DNA of 52,721 nucleotides, taken from positions 1 through 52,721 of the forward strand of contig JRAN01000031.1 of assembly GCA_000768855.1 (NCBI GenBank), given 5' to 3'. A program made the position numbers and the translations under genes. Source of the stretch: Porphyromonadaceae bacterium COT-184 OH4590. GTDB lineage: Bacteria > Bacteroidota > Bacteroidia > Bacteroidales > Paludibacteraceae. The notes beneath the pieces were generated by a model. It was not told the DNA's origin, ran no database searches, and worked only from the letters and a program-made list of their open reading frames with translations. Of the stretch, positions 8,705-18,940 are shown one piece after another. Numbering within the stretch: the stretch's first letter is position 1; the number at the start of each line of letters is the position of its first letter.

Positions 8705-9916
8705 ATGAAAGCTATAAATAAATATCTGTTAATATTTCTGGGTGTTGTATTCATGTACACAAATTGTCGTCAAGAAATACCTACCGTCAGTCTGGGTTTA
8801 AGTGATGTATATTATCTGCCAAGGATGAAAGCTTATCGGTTTACACCGGGATTTACAGGAGAGACATATCGCTGGAGTATGATATTGCCCAATGGACGTG
8901 ACTCACTACTCTCCGAAGAGCATTATTATACATTTGTTCAGAAAGATGAGGGTACATACAATATACGCTTTGAGATAATAGACAAAGAGACTCCTTATAT
9001 TCACAATTTTACAGTGAATGTGGTACACGAATTGGTAGAGTACAGCAAATATATATCGCGTGTACTCGAATATAAGCCCGCTCCCGGACAATTTATCAAC
9101 GAAATACCCGAATATGTAGAAGGTGATACCGAAGAGAGTATTCGCATAAAAGTAGAACAATCTATTTCTGGCGTAGCCAACAAACTTGTCTCCTTGGGCG
9201 GGTATGGTGGGTATATTACCTTCGGCTTCGACCACACAGTCATAAATGTCCCCAATGAGAAAGATTTTATTATATTTGCCAATGCCTTTTATTCTTTGTT
9301 ACACAAAGATAAAAGGGGTGGTAGTTGCGAACCGGGTATAGTAATGGTTGCTTTCGATAAAAATCAAAACGGCAAACCCGACGAAAACGAATGGTTCGAG
9401 CTTGCAGGCAGTGAATACTATAAACCCGAGACAAAGAAAAACTACGAGATAACCTATTACCGACCAGACCCTAAAAAGACACCTGAACCCGACGAGACAG
9501 GAAATATCACCGACTCTACTTACATAAAGTGGACAGACAATTACAACGAAACAGGTTATATTGCAAAAGTTATTTTCCACAAACAGGATTATTACCCCAA
9601 ATGGCTGTCAGCAGATAAATTGACTTTCAAAGGCACTTGTTTAAAAAAAAATGCAGAAGATGTAAGCAAAGCAGGGACATATTGGGTACAATACGCATAC
9701 GATTGGGGTTATGTAGATAATCACCCGAACGATTCGGTGTCGCTTATAAGTTTCGATATAGACTGGGCTGTGGATAACAACGGTAAAAAAGTATATCTAC
9801 CCGGAGTCGATTTTATCAAAGTATATACGGGAATCAACCAAACCTGCGGCTGGCTTGGAGAAACTTCGACCGAGATAATGAGAGCAGAAGATTTACATAT
9901 AAAAAAGAAAGAATAA
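8705..9916 (+). CDS. Surface lipoprotein of the cobalamin locus, PKD-like N-terminus
   Basis: The protein has 403 residues from ATG 8705, six bases after the previous stop. The signal peptide ends in a weak lipobox (YTNC, Cys21). The first ~110 residues resemble an Ig/PKD-like domain (YRFTPGFTGETYRWSM, then GTYNIRFEII). The remainder contains GGYGGYITFGFDHTV and a calcium-loop-like DKNQNGKPDENEW segment followed by WFELAGSEYY. It ends in VDFIKVYTGINQTCGWLGE. I recall similar 'cell surface protein' genes near BtuB/BtuG pairs in Bacteroidales, but no biochemical function is known to me. A part in corrinoid capture or in stabilising the receptor complex is inference from operon position. Confidence 0.7.
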   Translation: MKAINKYLLIFLGVVFMYTNCRQEIPTVSLGLSDVYYLPRMKAYRFTPGFTGETYRWSMILPNGRDSLLSEEHYYTFVQKDEGTYNIRFEIIDKETPYIHNFTVNVVHELVEYSKYISRVLEYKPAPGQFINEIPEYVEGDTEESIRIKVEQSISGVANKLVSLGGYGGYITFGFDHTVINVPNEKDFIIFANAFYSLLHKDKRGGSCEPGIVMVAFDKNQNGKPDENEWFELAGSEYYKPETKKNYEITYYRPDPKKTPEPDETGNITDSTYIKWTDNYNETGYIAKVIFHKQDYYPKWLSADKLTFKGTCLKKNAEDVSKAGTYWVQYAYDWGYVDNHPNDSVSLISFDIDWAVDNNGKKVYLPGVDFIKVYTGINQTCGWLGETSTEIMRAEDLHIKKKE

Positions 9917-9940
9917 ATAAACTTTAATTTTTTTAGAGAT

Positions 9941-11689
9941 ATGAAAAAAATATTTTCGTTATTATTATTAATATCAGTATCTATTATTTCTCTATCCCAA
10001 AATGATGGCGAAACAGAATATACCGATGGTGTTTTTATTGTTAATGAAGATTGGTACGGTCATCAAAACAGTACCGTAAATTTTATTACAAATGGTGAAG
10101 AATGGATTTATCGAATTTTTCAAAAAGCTAATCCAGGTAAGGAATTAGGTTGTACAAGCCAGTTTGGAGCAATATATGGAGGAAAATTTTATATTGTTTC
10201 CAAACAGGAAAAAGATCCTGGAGCCAAGATTATAGGGAGTAGATTGGCTGTTTGCAATGCCAAAACTATGAAATGTCTAAAAGAAATACAAAAAATTGCT
10301 ACTGACGAAAAAGGCGAATCCATTGCCGATGGGCGGTCTTTTCTCGGAGTAAATGAGAAGAAAGGATATGTTGGTACAAGTAATGGTATCTGGATATATG
10401 ATATGGAGACTATGACCGTAGGTAAACAGATAAAGGGGACAGGTAATCCAAATGGAAGCGATTATGGAAAGTTATATCATGCTCAAATAGGCACTATGAT
10501 ACGTACAGAAGATTATGTATTTGCCATCCATCAGAATGATGGTCTCAAGATAATAGATGCCAATGCAGATACTCTGATAAAAACAATAGCTCCTCCCACA
10601 TATTACGACAAGAAAAAGAATAAAACTCTATCCAGAGGTTTTGGTTCTATCGTACAATCAAAAGACGGTAACTTATGGATAAGTGTGGCATACGATGTAT
10701 CAGGTAACGGTGCTACTGTGCCATATATGATAAAGATGAACCCATATACTTTAGAGACTGATACTCTGCATATACCAAATGATAAAGGTATAGAAGACGT
10801 ACCTAACTCTTGGTATGCATGGACTGCAGATGGATTCTGTGCAAGCACACAGGAGAATAAAATATACTGGATGGGACAAAATGGAAATAGTTGGTTCAAA
10901 GGACGTAGAATATTTTGTTATGATATAGACAATAATCAGTTTTCGAAAATATACGATTTCGAAAAACTACCCGGAAAATGGATAATGTACGGTACAGGAT
11001 TCAGAATACATCCCATTACTGACGAACTATATTGCTTCATGTTCCACAAATTTCAAGACCCCACACACCAGCTAGCGCGTATAAGCAACAAGGGTGAAAT
11101 GTTGGCTACATATCCTATGATAAAAAATTATTGGTTCCCTGCTCTACCTGTTTTCCCCGACAATTTCGACCCGGAAGTCAAAGACATTCCTACTATCGAA
11201 TGCGAGAAAGGAGGTTCAGACACCATTAAGTTGAATGATTGGGTTTCCGACAAAGATAATATGAGTGTTTCGATAGTGAAAACACTTGTAGAAAATACGG
11301 ATACTAAACTTTTCAGTGCAACCGTAAAAAACGGCAAATTGATTGTCAAATCATTAAATAACAAGGATGGAGTAGGCTCGGTTACTGTCCGTTTCAACTC
11401 CAATGGTAAAATAGTAGATAAAAAAATTGCCGTAAAAATAGGTATCGGTACAGGCACGGACAATATTTCAAATGATTCTCATAACATATATATGCATGAT
11501 AATACTCTGTTCGTCGAAAATTGTCTCAATTATCAAGTTGCAGTATATGATATTTATGGCAGAAAAGTAGCTGATATAAAAATCACAAGTAACAAATATC
11601 ATAGAGATATGGATTTACCTAAAGGCATTTACATCATAAGAGCCATCAAGGAAGCCGATATTGTTACTAAAAAAGTAATTAACAAATAA
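9941..11689 (+). CDS. T9SS-exported beta-propeller protein of the cobalamin locus
   Basis: The 582-residue protein has an ordinary signal peptidase I signal (residues 1-19, ending SLSQ) instead of a lipobox. The propeller region (about 25-410) has the N-terminal motif VNEDWYGHQNSTVNF, related to the VNEGNMGSN of the BtuG-like lipoprotein. It also has DGRSFLGVNEKKGYVGTSNGIW, which recurs in the next gene. A beta-sandwich linker follows (about 420-500). The C-terminus (about 505-582) is a type A T9SS sorting domain, with VAVYDIYGRKVADI, then LPKGIYIIRA and a final KKVINK. It should therefore cross the outer membrane by T9SS and be attached to or released from the surface. With the riboswitch and BtuB upstream, corrinoid binding is a reasonable but untested inference. 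Confidence 0.8.
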   Translation: MKKIFSLLLLISVSIISLSQNDGETEYTDGVFIVNEDWYGHQNSTVNFITNGEEWIYRIFQKANPGKELGCTSQFGAIYGGKFYIVSKQEKDPGAKIIGSRLAVCNAKTMKCLKEIQKIATDEKGESIADGRSFLGVNEKKGYVGTSNGIWIYDMETMTVGKQIKGTGNPNGSDYGKLYHAQIGTMIRTEDYVFAIHQNDGLKIIDANADTLIKTIAPPTYYDKKKNKTLSRGFGSIVQSKDGNLWISVAYDVSGNGATVPYMIKMNPYTLETDTLHIPNDKGIEDVPNSWYAWTADGFCASTQENKIYWMGQNGNSWFKGRRIFCYDIDNNQFSKIYDFEKLPGKWIMYGTGFRIHPITDELYCFMFHKFQDPTHQLARISNKGEMLATYPMIKNYWFPALPVFPDNFDPEVKDIPTIECEKGGSDTIKLNDWVSDKDNMSVSIVKTLVENTDTKLFSATVKNGKLIVKSLNNKDGVGSVTVRFNSNGKIVDKKIAVKIGIGTGTDNISNDSHNIYMHDNTLFVENCLNYQVAVYDIYGRKVADIKITSNKYHRDMDLPKGIYIIRAIKEADIVTKKVINK

Positions 11690-11701
11690 CATAAAACTAC
11701 G

Positions 11702-11735
11702 ACATTGCAAAACATATCTCTATGTTTTGCAATGT
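11702..11735 (+). other. Perfect 15-bp hairpin between the two T9SS propeller genes
   Basis: ACATTGCAAAACATA and its exact reverse complement TATGTTTTGCAATGT flank a TCTC tetraloop. It fills the 80-base gap between the two genes. Only three T residues follow, so it is a poor intrinsic terminator. It may act as a partial terminator, an mRNA-stabilising 3' structure or a processing site that gives different expression of the two cargo genes. Confidence 0.7.
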
Positions 11736-11769
11736 TTCCCAAATACTTTAAACTATAAAAGTAAAAGAT

Positions 11770-14700
11770 ATGAAAATAAACAATTATTTTATTCATATAC
11801 TATCTATATTGAGACGTAAATCAATCTTCTCAATTATAGTATTACTATTATTACTTTCGGGCAATATCTCCGCACAACAAAAAGTATTTAAAATACAGGG
11901 TATCCCCCGCCCCGAGCAGAAAATAAAAAATGATAAAAGTCTCCTCACTAAGAAAGTAAAAAAATCACCTACAAGAGAAAATAAATTTACTTTCGATGAT
12001 ATAAAATTCTGGGTAGGCGAGGGTGAAAACAAAGCTGCTCTTGTTATAGACTGGTATTACGACAATGAGACGGCAATGGTGTGGGGATTTCGTTGGAATG
12101 GTGAAGCAACCGGGTTGGATATGATAAAAGCTATTGCAAAAGCTGACCCAAGTTTTCTATTCCTCACACAGCTCACAAATCTGGGTAATACCATTGCAGG
12201 ATTAGGTTATGCTTCTTCAAGACAAAGAATCGATATCTCTTATGACTTGGAAGAAGTTCAAAAAGACCCTAAAATAAACTTCAAATTCGATAAACCTAAT
12301 GAATTTATGGGTCAACACAGTTGTCCTACCGACCCTATATCCGAAGTCAAAGCAGCCATAAAAGGAGGTATGGATACAGGAGTAATAGACCATCCATTCA
12401 ACTATGCCAAATACGGATATGCTTGCTATGACTACGACTATTGGAAATGCACATTACCCGAAGTAAAATGGCGAGCTGCATGGTATCACAAAGGATATTG
12501 GTCATACCTTATAAAAGACGACATCAACGACGAATTTGTATATTCAGGCGTAGGTGCCACACTGCGAAAATTGTCCAATGGCAGTTGGGACTCGTGGGGG
12601 TTTCAAAAAGGTTGGGAAAGTTGGACAGGGGTTGAGCCTCGTGAACCTTTCAAACCGGCTCCTCCACCTATTACAATACCCGTAAAATTCGATAACATAA
12701 CATATTGGGTAGGTAATGGGGCAAAAAAAACAGGTGTTGTAATCAAATGGAACAATGGTAAAAACGAAAATTCACTTATGTGGGGATATCGCTGGGATGG
12801 TGAAAAAAAAATCATAGATATGCTAAAAGATATAGCCCGCCAAGATGAACGATTATTCATCTTACTTAATAAAAATGATTCCATAGGAGGTATTGGCTTC
12901 GATATCAATGGCAAAAAAACACAGGCTATAATTTATAACAAAAATACCACGTATCCACTTTATCCATTCGAAGGATTAGTTAATATCTCAAACTCCGATT
13001 TCGACAGATATACTGTAATGGATACCACAGATTATTGGAATGCGGGTATATCCGAAAAAGGTATCTGGCGATATTTTAAACAAGAGACAGGAGAAAAATA
13101 TCTGCTCGAATCGCTCGAACCGATACAGGATAAGGTATTGACAGAAGGTTCGTGGAATGCTTTAAATTTCGACAGAGCATTCAAAGGAGTGGTTTGGGGT
13201 AATTTTACACCAGTAGCCGAATACAAACACGAAATGGTAGATTATACCAAAGGTATATTCTTTGTCAATGAAGAGTGGTTTGGACACACCAACGGCTCCG
13301 TCAATTTCCTGAAAGAGAATGGAGAATGGATATACAGAGCCTATACCAGAGAGAACCCACGACAGGCATTTGGTGCCACTACACAATTTGGTACAATATA
13401 CGGCAATAATTTTTATTTTGTTTCGAAACAAGCTGCTGACAGTGGTGACAAGCAATATTCTCCGGGTGGACGTCTGGTCATAGCCGATGTCAAAACATTG
13501 AAGAAAAAAGCAAATTTCGATGTTCTCGGAGCAGCAGGAGATGGACGCTCTTTCCTCGGTGTGGACGAACATACAGGATATATCGGAACATCTAAGGGCA
13601 TAATTTTATTCGATATAGACAAAATGACTATAGGCAATGTCATAGCGGGTAGTACAAAGGGGCAAATCGGCACAATGCTACGTATAGGTGACTATGTTTT
13701 TGCCTGTATGCAAGGTAAAGGTATATTGGTAATAAATACAACTAATCACACAATTATAAAAACAATAGAATGTACCAACATAGGTTCTATCATTTCGAGT
13801 AAAGATGGCTATTTGTGGGCATCTGCATATAGCGATGGTTTGTGGAAAATAAATCCATATACATTAGTTATCGAAAAGAAAATAACGATACCCGCAAATG
13901 CTCACATACCAGGCACTTGGGGAGCTTGGAATTCGGGAGTAATGGCAGCAAGCGAAAAGACAAACTCTCTGTATTGGGCAAAAATGCAAGGCTCGGCATC
14001 AATGACTTACTTCGGTACCAAAGTATTTAAATATGATATAGATAAAGATGATATAAACAGTAGTGATTTTTTATCTAAACCATTCTATGAACTCAAAGGA
14101 TATGATGGTAAAGAGGCTTTCTACGGCTCTGCTATCAATATAAATCCTGAAACTAACGAACTTGTAATTACTTCCACAAAAACAGGATATGGTGCAAGTT
14201 ATCAGAAAAACAGAGTTCATATAATTGATGCAGAGACAGCTGAGGTAAAAAACATCAATGAACTGAATGATTATTACTGGTTTCCCGCAATTTCCGTTTT
14301 CCCCGACAATGCAAGCCCTATCATTGCTGAGACACTCAAAGATACTGTCATCACAGGAAACACAAAGATTTATTTAGGTGATAAAGTCAGCGATACAGAC
14401 AGTTATAACAAACGTATCACAAAATCGATACAATCCATATCCGACCAAAGTATGTGCTCAATATCAATACATAACGACAGTCTTGTTATTCTACCTTTTA
14501 AAGGTAAATACGGAAATGTAGATGTCGGTATCAAATTCAACTCGAATGGTAAAATTGCAGCAAAAAAAATCAGAGTTACCATCAATGATCCATCTACAGA
14601 TATAAACGACACAAACAGAGATTTATCTATATATTATAATATTATCTCTGAAACAATCAATATTAAATCTGACATAGAAGGTAAGGCGATTATTTATGGC

Positions 14701-14826
14701 ATAGGAGGAAATCCGGTTATGTCTGTTACTGTAAGCAGAGGCAAAAACATAATAGATGTGTCACATCTTTCTCAAGGAGCATATATTTTAAGATTTACAA
14801 ACAAATCCATTAAATTCATAAAATAG
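11770..14826 (+). CDS. Multidomain T9SS cargo: duplicated WVGxG domain plus BtuG-like propeller
   Basis: The product has 1018 residues. The signal peptide (to about residue 36, ending NISAQ) carries a longer-than-usual basic N-region. Domain A (about 72-293) and domain B (about 303-477) are divergent copies of one another. Each starts FDxIxxWVGxGxxxxxxVIxW, followed by (M/L)(V/M)WG(F/Y)RW(N/D)GE, an xDM(I/L)KxIAxxD helix and a GxGF/Y strand. A proline-rich linker (EPFKPAPPPI) separates them. Residues about 487-848 are a propeller closely paralogous to the preceding gene (GIFFVNEEWFGHTNGSVNF; DGRSFLGVDEHTGYIGTSKGI). A beta-sandwich linker and a T9SS C-terminal domain (about 942-1018, ending LSQGAYILRFTNKSIKFIK) complete it. 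The WVGxG domain is one I cannot name with certainty. The architecture suggests a surface-displayed multivalent binder, possibly of corrinoids. Confidence 0.75.
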   Translation: MKINNYFIHILSILRRKSIFSIIVLLLLLSGNISAQQKVFKIQGIPRPEQKIKNDKSLLTKKVKKSPTRENKFTFDDIKFWVGEGENKAALVIDWYYDNETAMVWGFRWNGEATGLDMIKAIAKADPSFLFLTQLTNLGNTIAGLGYASSRQRIDISYDLEEVQKDPKINFKFDKPNEFMGQHSCPTDPISEVKAAIKGGMDTGVIDHPFNYAKYGYACYDYDYWKCTLPEVKWRAAWYHKGYWSYLIKDDINDEFVYSGVGATLRKLSNGSWDSWGFQKGWESWTGVEPREPFKPAPPPITIPVKFDNITYWVGNGAKKTGVVIKWNNGKNENSLMWGYRWDGEKKIIDMLKDIARQDERLFILLNKNDSIGGIGFDINGKKTQAIIYNKNTTYPLYPFEGLVNISNSDFDRYTVMDTTDYWNAGISEKGIWRYFKQETGEKYLLESLEPIQDKVLTEGSWNALNFDRAFKGVVWGNFTPVAEYKHEMVDYTKGIFFVNEEWFGHTNGSVNFLKENGEWIYRAYTRENPRQAFGATTQFGTIYGNNFYFVSKQAADSGDKQYSPGGRLVIADVKTLKKKANFDVLGAAGDGRSFLGVDEHTGYIGTSKGIILFDIDKMTIGNVIAGSTKGQIGTMLRIGDYVFACMQGKGILVINTTNHTIIKTIECTNIGSIISSKDGYLWASAYSDGLWKINPYTLVIEKKITIPANAHIPGTWGAWNSGVMAASEKTNSLYWAKMQGSASMTYFGTKVFKYDIDKDDINSSDFLSKPFYELKGYDGKEAFYGSAININPETNELVITSTKTGYGASYQKNRVHIIDAETAEVKNINELNDYYWFPAISVFPDNASPIIAETLKDTVITGNTKIYLGDKVSDTDSYNKRITKSIQSISDQSMCSISIHNDSLVILPFKGKYGNVDVGIKFNSNGKIAAKKIRVTINDPSTDINDTNRDLSIYYNIISETINIKSDIEGKAIIYGIGGNPVMSVTVSRGKNIIDVSHLSQGAYILRFTNKSIKFIK

Positions 14827-14926
14827 ATTAGAAATCATATTCAATATGTTTAGTAAAGCAAAACCTGTCATTATAGTTCTTTAACAAAAAAAATAAATAA
14901 TATTTTTTTGAGTGCTATTTTTTTTA

Positions 14927-14934
14927 TACCTTTG
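14927..14934 (+). promoter_or_regulatory. Promoter of the ATP synthase operon (-7 TACCTTTG)
   Basis: TACCTTTG lies 44 bases before the atpD start. A TTTG (14907-14910) about 16 bases upstream is a candidate -33 element, slightly closer than the usual spacing. Confidence 0.65.
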
Positions 14935-14962
14935 AAAAATTATTTATCAACTTATATTATAA

Positions 14963-16477
<1,515 letters not shown>

Positions 16478-16526
16478 CCTATTTTAATTTTAAACACTTA
16501 ATCGAACATTAGGCACAAAAGGCAGT

Positions 16527-16766
16527 ATGAAAGTAGATATAATATCGCCCGAAAAGATTTTGTTCAAAGGAGATACCGAAGTGGTAACTCTACCCGGAGT
16601 AATGGGGAGTTTTACCATTCTGCAAAACCACGCACCTATCGTATCGGTATTAACAAAAGGGACTATTACATACGGCTCTCATAATAAAAAGGTAGAAATA
16701 CCGATAGAGAGCGGTTTTGTGGAGGCAAACAACAACACGATAACCATTTGTGTAGAACAGCAATAA
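16527..16766 (+). CDS. atpC: ATP synthase F1 subunit epsilon (beta-sandwich only)
   Basis: The 79-residue protein matches the N-terminal beta-sandwich of epsilon (MKVDIISPEKILFKGD, TLPGVMGSFTILQNHAPIVS, IESGFVEANNNTITICVE). The C-terminal two-helix inhibitory domain present in E. coli epsilon (139 residues) is absent. Short epsilons are usual in Bacteroidales. It connects gamma to the c-ring as part of the central stalk. Without the helices, epsilon-type inhibition of ATP hydrolysis should not operate (inference). Confidence 0.93.
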   Translation: MKVDIISPEKILFKGDTEVVTLPGVMGSFTILQNHAPIVSVLTKGTITYGSHNKKVEIPIESGFVEANNNTITICVEQQ

Positions 16767-16789
16767 TTAGAAAGAATACCTTAGAAGTG

Positions 16790-17176
16790 ATGAACAAAAA
16801 GCAGATAATGATAGTTTCGATATTGACATCAATAGTGGTGGTGCTATTGGCAACAGTGGCAGAGTCGCTATTTACAAGTCGATTGCCGATGATATTTTTG
16901 CTTGCCACCGTGCTGGTATTTGGTATATTCGAGTTGGTAACCGTCCGATTAATGTCGAAAAAAGGGAATGACTCAAATCACAATATTACCATATTTATGG
17001 GGCTGAAAACAGGCAAATTACTGCTATCGCTCGCACTGGTAATGGCTTATCTACTATTGATAAACATTGATACAAAAGCGTTTTTGATATGCTTTCTGAT
17101 AATATATTTTCTATATATGGCAGTTAATATATTTTATATCAAAGGATTAAACAAAGCAAAAGATAATATACCGTAA
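16790..17176 (+). CDS. Small membrane protein at the AtpI/AtpR position
   Basis: The start at ATG 16790 gives 128 residues; the frame is open further upstream into atpC but without a better start. Four hydrophobic segments are visible: IMIVSILTSIVVVLLATV, LPMIFLLATVLVFGIFEL, KLLLSLALVMAYLLLI and FLICFLIIYFLYMAVNIFYI. It sits between atpC and atpB, six bases before atpB. In other operons this slot holds AtpI/AtpR-type proteins that help assemble the c-ring or insert subunit a. Sequence alone does not show orthology, so the function is inferred from position. Confidence 0.8.
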   Translation: MNKKQIMIVSILTSIVVVLLATVAESLFTSRLPMIFLLATVLVFGIFELVTVRLMSKKGNDSNHNITIFMGLKTGKLLLSLALVMAYLLLINIDTKAFLICFLIIYFLYMAVNIFYIKGLNKAKDNIP

Positions 17177-17181
17177 AAGAT

Positions 17182-18279
17182 ATGTCAAAAAATATATTTA
17201 CAATAGCAATATCGTTAATAATGAGTTTGGCAGCCCTTGCGGCAGCACCTGCCAACGACTCTACGGCAATGGCAAACACCGACAAAAAGATAAATATCCC
17301 CGAAGTGATAATGCACCATATCGGCGATAGCTACAGTTGGCATATTGCTACTCTCAACGGGCACGATATATCTATACCTCTGCCTGTGATAGTGAGAGGT
17401 GTCGATGGCAAATGGCATCTATTTTCGTCGGCTCGTTTTGAACACGGACATAGTGCCTACAACGGTTTCTATATATCACATTCTGACAAACACAGCGGTA
17501 AAATAGTGGAAATCAACGCACAAGGCGAAGAGGTACGACCGCTCGATTTCTCCATTACCAAAAACGTCTTTTCATTATTTATCAATAGCAGCATCTTGAT
17601 AATCATTGTCTTACTCTCGGCTCGCTGGTATCGTAACCGTGATGTACAAAACGGCAATCCCAAAGGGTTTATTGCAGCAGTAGAGATGTTTATAATGAGT
17701 GTTGTTGATGGCATCATAAAACCCTGTATAGGAAAGAATTACAAACGATATACGCCGTATCTGCTTACAGCCTTTTTCTTTATTTTTATCAATAACATAA
17801 TGGGATTGATACCAATATTTCCGGGAGGTGCCAATATTACGGGCAATATAGCTATTACATTTACTTTAGCTATGTTTACATTTTTTATTGTCAACATATT
17901 CGGAACAAAAGAGTATTGGAAAGAGATACTTTGGCCCCACGTTCCATGGTGGCTCAAAGCACCTATACCACTTATGCCTTTGATAGAGATTATCGGTATG
18001 TTTACCAAACCGTTTGCTCTTATGATTCGTCTATTTGCAAACATTTTGGCGGGGCACTCCGTTATCATAGGGCTTGTATGTATTGTATTCGTTACTGTCG
18101 AACTCGGTACGGCAATGAACACAGGAATGACCGTGTTGTCGGTAATAATGACCACATTTGTCAACTTCCTCGAAATATTGGTAGCCTACATTCAGGCGTA
18201 TGTATTTACAATCCTCTCGGCAGTATTTATCGGACTATCGCAAGTAGAACCTCACCACCAGCACGAAGGGCAACATTGA
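17182..18279 (+). CDS. atpB: ATP synthase Fo subunit a
   Basis: The 365-residue protein forms the proton half-channels. The essential arginine is in LMIRLFANILAGHSVI (about residue 280), and the C-terminal helix VNFLEILVAYIQAYVFTILSAVFIGL carries the conserved Glu/Gln residues. It has a cleavable-looking signal sequence (to about residue 22). An extra ~115-residue His-rich extracytoplasmic segment precedes the first membrane helix; both are features of Bacteroidota subunit a. It is followed by 281 bases without a gene before atpE. Confidence 0.96.
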   Translation: MSKNIFTIAISLIMSLAALAAAPANDSTAMANTDKKINIPEVIMHHIGDSYSWHIATLNGHDISIPLPVIVRGVDGKWHLFSSARFEHGHSAYNGFYISHSDKHSGKIVEINAQGEEVRPLDFSITKNVFSLFINSSILIIIVLLSARWYRNRDVQNGNPKGFIAAVEMFIMSVVDGIIKPCIGKNYKRYTPYLLTAFFFIFINNIMGLIPIFPGGANITGNIAITFTLAMFTFFIVNIFGTKEYWKEILWPHVPWWLKAPIPLMPLIEIIGMFTKPFALMIRLFANILAGHSVIIGLVCIVFVTVELGTAMNTGMTVLSVIMTTFVNFLEILVAYIQAYVFTILSAVFIGLSQVEPHHQHEGQH

Positions 18280-18560
18280 GGATGTCCTATAATTATAAAT
18301 GATTACTGAGAGGGAAAATATTATATATAAATTAACAAAACAATCGATTTATGCAGCTTGGAATAAAAAAACCTTACTGACGGAGATGCTCTAAAGTCGA
18401 TAAATATGGTTTACTGATAGTGCAAATAACGGTGTTATGATTTCAAGCAAAAAAGTTCCATAAAGGCGTAAGAAAAATTAAAGAAAAATATAAGTAAAAT
18501 ACAAAATCAAATTAAATTCAAACAATAAATAAATTAATAATTAAAAAAAATAAAAGTATT
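18280..18560. other. 281-base intergenic stretch before atpE
   Basis: No gene is seen. The stretch is AT-rich with a purine-rich end (AATTAAAAAAAATAAAAG) leading into atpE. Such a gap inside an otherwise compact operon could hold an internal promoter or an mRNA processing/stability element that boosts the c-subunit, which is needed in many copies. No specific element was recognised. Confidence 0.4.
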
Positions 18561-18809
18561 ATGTTATTATCTATTTTATTACAAGCCACAATGGCTACTG
18601 GTATAATGAAGTTTGGCGCCGCATTGGGTGCAAGTTTGTCGGTTATAGGAGCAGCCCTCGGCATTGGCAAAATCGGACAAAGTGCCATGGAAGGTATCGC
18701 TCGCCAACCCGAAGCATCGGGTAATATAAGCACAAATATGATTATCTCTTGTGCTCTTATCGAAGGTGCGGCTCTGTTTTCTATAGCTGTTTGCGGATTT
18801 ATCCTATAA
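18561..18809 (+). CDS. atpE: ATP synthase Fo subunit c
   Basis: The 82-residue helical hairpin forms the rotor ring. Helix 1 is Gly/Ala-rich (GAALGASLSVIGAALGIG), the polar loop is ARQPE, and helix 2 carries the ion-binding glutamate in CALIEGAALFSIAV. The sodium-type signature is missing. There is an Ile where Na+ rings have the helix-1 Gln, and a Gly instead of Ser/Thr after the glutamate. Proton coupling is therefore expected (inference from known c-subunit families). Confidence 0.96.
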   Translation: MLLSILLQATMATGIMKFGAALGASLSVIGAALGIGKIGQSAMEGIARQPEASGNISTNMIISCALIEGAALFSIAVCGFIL

Positions 18810-18940
18810 ACCACTAATTAATAACAAATTAACGCCATTTTTGTAGGCAAGTATTCTATTTTTATTATCAAAAAACAGATAGCTTTACCTGCAAACAAAT
18901 GAAAGGTGTAATTGGTTTTATCACTTAAAACTAAAAGAAA

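Noticed and set aside
18561-18809. Sodium-coupled ATP synthase
   Set aside because: The c subunit lacks the helix-1 glutamine and the Ser/Thr after the ion-binding glutamate, so a proton ring is more likely.
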